Source: Paracoccaceae bacterium (lineage in GTDB: Bacteria; Pseudomonadota; Alphaproteobacteria; Rhodobacterales; Rhodobacteraceae). From it: DNA of 34,627 nt. The translations under genes were made by a program, and so were the position numbers. The stretch spans positions 1 to 34,627 of the forward strand of contig JAFGVZ010000133.1 of NCBI GenBank assembly GCA_016937725.1. The letters are read 5' to 3'. Position 1 is the stretch's first letter. Every line of letters starts with the position of its first letter. Shown one piece after another: positions 32,431-34,627 of this stretch. Under the pieces are notes generated by a model that did no database searches, had not been told where the DNA came from, and saw only the letters and a program-made list of their open reading frames with translations.

Positions 32431-33702
32431 TTACCGCTCCTTCAGCTTAACGCGATTGTTGTAGACATTCATCAAGCTGGAGATGGTCAAGCTGACAGCC
32501 AGATAGATGAGCATCATCAGCAGCATCCCTTCCAGCTCGCGCCCCGTCTGGTTGATGGTAATGCCCCCAAGGGTCGAGCGTAGGTCCATATAGCCCACGG
32601 CCAAACCGAGCGACGTGTTCTTGGTAATGTTCAGATATTGCGAAATCAGCGGCGGAATGATGACCCGCAGCGCTTGCGGCAAGATCACAAGGCGCATGGT
32701 CTTGCCCGGTTGCAGGCCGAGCGCGAAGGCGGCCTCAGATTGCCCGCGCGAAATGGCCAGAATGCCAGAGCGCACAATTTCTGCCACGAAGGCCCCGGTA
32801 TAAATGCCCAAGCCAAGCCACATCGCGATCAGCGAATTGCGCAAATGCGTGCCGCCCTGAAAGTTAAACCCGCGCAATTCCGGGTAGTCCAGATGCGCCC
32901 CAAAGAAGACGAACAGCAGGGCCACCGGACCAACCAGCACACCAATGCTTTTCCACCATGTTTTGGGGCGCTCGCCCGTGGCGTTCTGCACGGCAGTTGC
33001 GTGGGCCAGAATGCGCTTGTTGGCATATATACCAACGATAATGACCAAAAGCACCAACAGCCAGTTGATCGAGGGCGAGACAACGCCAAGGTCCAGATTG
33101 CCAAGTTCGTTGGTGAACTGGATTGCGGGTATGTAGACACCCCGGTTGGTCACCGCCACGGAATCACCCAGCAACATGCTTGCTGTGGCGTCATCCCCGC
33201 GAAAGGCATTGGGGGCGGGCATCGATTCCGACATGATCGCGCCGAAAATGATGATCCAGACCAGCGTCGGAATGTTGCGAAACAATTCCACATAGATCGT
33301 CATCAGCCGTGCCACGATCCAGTTCTTGGACAAGCGTAGCACCCCGGCGACAATGCCCAGAACCGTGGCAAGCGCACAGGCCAGAACCGCCAGAAGTGCG
33401 GTGTTCAGCAGCCCGACAAGCGCCGCGCGACCGTGGGTCATCTGGCTGTCATACTCGATCAGACGTTGGTTAATATCGTAACCCGCCGGGTTGCTGAGGA
33501 ATGAAAAACTGAAATCCCGGCCCAGCGCGCGCAGGTTATTGATCGTGTTGTCCACCAGCCACGCGATGCCCAGCATCAGCGCGAAAAGAAAAACAATCTG
33601 GATCGTGATAGACCGGTATCGCTGGTCATAAAGCAGCATGCTTAATGTGAATGCCGCTTTAGGAGCAGCCGACTGCATACGGCCATCGCTGGTGCTTGAC
33701 AT
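32431..33702 (-). CDS. bztB: Amino acid ABC transporter permease (BztB/AapQ)
   Basis: A 423-residue permease and partner of BztC. The core has VELFRNIPTLVWIIIFGA, and the coupling loop AFALGLQPGKTMRLVILPQALRVIIPPLISQYLN sits near residues 325-358. A large extra region between the first and second helix groups is typical of AapQ/BztB. The ATG at 33702 has AGGAG six bases upstream; an in-frame start at 33741 falls close to the terminator-like hairpin and has no ribosome site. It follows bztA after a gap holding that hairpin. Confidence 0.94.
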   Translation of the reverse strand: MSSTSDGRMQSAAPKAAFTLSMLLYDQRYRSITIQIVFLFALMLGIAWLVDNTINNLRALGRDFSFSFLSNPAGYDINQRLIEYDSQMTHGRAALVGLLNTALLAVLACALATVLGIVAGVLRLSKNWIVARLMTIYVELFRNIPTLVWIIIFGAIMSESMPAPNAFRGDDATASMLLGDSVAVTNRGVYIPAIQFTNELGNLDLGVVSPSINWLLVLLVIIVGIYANKRILAHATAVQNATGERPKTWWKSIGVLVGPVALLFVFFGAHLDYPELRGFNFQGGTHLRNSLIAMWLGLGIYTGAFVAEIVRSGILAISRGQSEAAFALGLQPGKTMRLVILPQALRVIIPPLISQYLNITKNTSLGLAVGYMDLRSTLGGITINQTGRELEGMLLMMLIYLAVSLTISSLMNVYNNRVKLKER

Positions 33703-33761
33703 GAAACTCTCCTGTCGCTGCGAAAGGCAGCGTGTCGCCATGGGCGGTCAGGCAGGCAGTT

Positions 33762-33798
33762 GAAAAAATGGACCGCGCCCAAATGGCGGGCGCGGTCC
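33762..33798 (-). terminator. Intrinsic terminator/attenuator between bztA and bztB
   Basis: Perfect 11-bp stem GGACCGCGCCC (33770-33780) with GGGCGCGGTCC (33788-33798), a 7-base loop, and on the minus strand a TTTTTT run right after the stem. This is a textbook Rho-independent terminator placed inside the operon. It should let most transcripts stop after bztA, giving an excess of binding protein over permease. Confidence 0.88.
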
Positions 33799-33811
33799 GA
33801 TCTGGTGTGGA

Positions 33812-34627
33812 TTAACGGAAGGGCGGGGCGTAGAGCAGGCCGCCTTGGGTCCACTGCGCGTTCAGGCCACGGGCCAGACCGATCGGGGTCTGTTCACCCA
33901 CATTGGCGGCAAACAGCTCGCCATAGTTGCCGCCCGCCGAAATGGCGCGCACGGCCCACTCGGTATCAAGACCGATCATCGCACCAAGGTCACCCTCAGC
34001 ACCCAGCAAACGGTTGATTTCCGGGTTATCGGTGCCAGCCTTCAGCTCTTCGATATTGGCGGACGTGACGCCAAGCTCTTCAGCAGCGATCAGCGCGTTC
34101 AGCGTCCAACGCACAATGTCGCCCCACTGGTCATCGCCATGGCGCACAACCGGCCCAAGCGGCTCTTTCGAGACGATCTCGGGCAGAATTGCATGCGCAC
34201 CCGGCTCTGGGAACGACGCGCGCACAGCAGCCAATGCCGAAGCGTCGGTCGTGTAAACGTCACATGCGCCTGCCAGATACTGCTGCTGCGCTTCTGCGTT
34301 GCTCTCCACCGGAACCGGTTCGTAGGACATACCGTTCACGCGGAAGAAATCTGCAAGGTTCAGTTCGGTGGTGGTGCCGGTTTCGATGCAGACGGTCGCG
34401 CCGTCCAACTCGGTTGCCGAGCCAACACCCAATTCACGCGGAACCATGAAGCCCTGACCGTCATAGTAGGTCACACCCACGAAGGTAAGCTGAAGGTCGG
34501 TATCGCGCGAATAGGTCCAGGTGGTGTTGCGCGACAGCATGTCGATCTCGCTCGACGCCAGTGCCGAAAAACGGGTCTGGCTGGTCAGCGGAACAAAGCT
34601 GACGGCCATCGGATCGCTCAGCACAGC
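33812..34627 (-). CDS. bztA: Amino acid ABC transporter substrate-binding protein (BztA/AapJ), 5' end beyond window
   Basis: Periplasmic binding protein; 271 residues are visible, the N-terminus with its signal peptide lying to the right of the window (full proteins are near 340 residues). It belongs to the AapJ/BztA family: FSALASSEIDMLSRNTTWTYSRD, TYYDGQGFMVPRELG, GTTTELNLADFF, CDVYTTDASALAAVR and DTEWAVRAISAGGNYGE are all family segments. In R. capsulatus the homologue binds glutamate, glutamine, aspartate and asparagine. It is the first visible gene of the operon and is followed by an internal terminator. The codon at 34624 is not a start; the frame is open to the edge. Confidence 0.94.
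   Translation of the reverse strand, partial: AVLSDPMAVSFVPLTSQTRFSALASSEIDMLSRNTTWTYSRDTDLQLTFVGVTYYDGQGFMVPRELGVGSATELDGATVCIETGTTTELNLADFFRVNGMSYEPVPVESNAEAQQQYLAGACDVYTTDASALAAVRASFPEPGAHAILPEIVSKEPLGPVVRHGDDQWGDIVRWTLNALIAAEELGVTSANIEELKAGTDNPEINRLLGAEGDLGAMIGLDTEWAVRAISAGGNYGELFAANVGEQTPIGLARGLNAQWTQGGLLYAPPFR

Noticed and set aside
1-34627. tRNA, rRNA, CRISPR, insertion sequence, phage or toxin-antitoxin genes
   Set aside because: No cloverleaf-like element, repeat-spacer array, transposase or terminal repeats were seen by eye on either strand; a tRNA and Rfam scan would settle this.

Overview
The window is GC-rich, tightly packed chromosomal DNA from an alphaproteobacterium, almost certainly of the Rhodobacteraceae/Roseobacter group. 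Support for this comes from a complete beta-hydroxyaspartate cycle locus (bhcR-bhcABCD), a bzt/aap-type acidic amino acid ABC transporter, a TakP-like TRAP transporter and a six-gene Mrp antiporter operon whose first gene is an A-B fusion. No rRNA, tRNA, CRISPR array, insertion sequence or phage gene was seen. Nearly every base is coding or lies in a short gap.

Layout. 1-3130: TRAP transporter dctP-dctQ-dctM (minus strand, dctM cut by the window edge) with a LacI/GntR-like operator upstream. 3145-6326: trhO, then the NAD salvage pair pncA-pncB and a small DUF465 protein. 6394-8403: an AsmA-family envelope protein. 8508-10540: an overlapping pair, an SDR dehydrogenase and a COG4091-type Rossmann-SAF oxidoreductase of unknown substrate. 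10590-11817: a RidA protein and a divergent WYL regulator with a palindrome between them. 11923-14587: a YcgN-type cysteine-cluster protein, an EamA transporter, a P1-family peptidase and a small unknown protein. 14686-20539: the Mrp/Pha Na+/H+ antiporter. 20684-22986: ggpS and a HAD phosphatase, probably glucosylglycerol synthesis. 23122-24474: a cold-shock protein and a type I GAPDH. 24541-30038: bhcD, bhcC, bhcB and bhcA, with bhcR divergent. 30121-30282: hemP. 30330-34627: bztD, bztC, bztB and a partial bztA.

How the genes work together. The bhc enzymes turn two glyoxylate into one oxaloacetate without loss of carbon, using aspartate as a catalytic amino donor. The neighbouring transporter probably imports aspartate/glutamate-type amino acids. 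A GAPDH gene begins 66 bp after bhcD and could be read with the cycle genes for gluconeogenesis. The Mrp antiporter exports Na+ in exchange for H+ and sits beside the genes for a compatible solute, which together suggest a salt- and possibly alkali-adapted organism.

The BHC cycle is a described system (Paracoccus denitrificans). The less described signals are: (i) five TTTTTCA/TGAAAAA half-sites in the bhcA-bhcR gap; (ii) a small family of dispersed palindromes inside operons, two of them side by side between bhcC and bhcD; (iii) the split HAD phosphatase/GgpS pair next to Mrp; (iv) a GntR/IdnR-like operator before the TRAP operon; and (v) the SDR-COG4091 pair. All functions are read from sequence by eye; no search was run.
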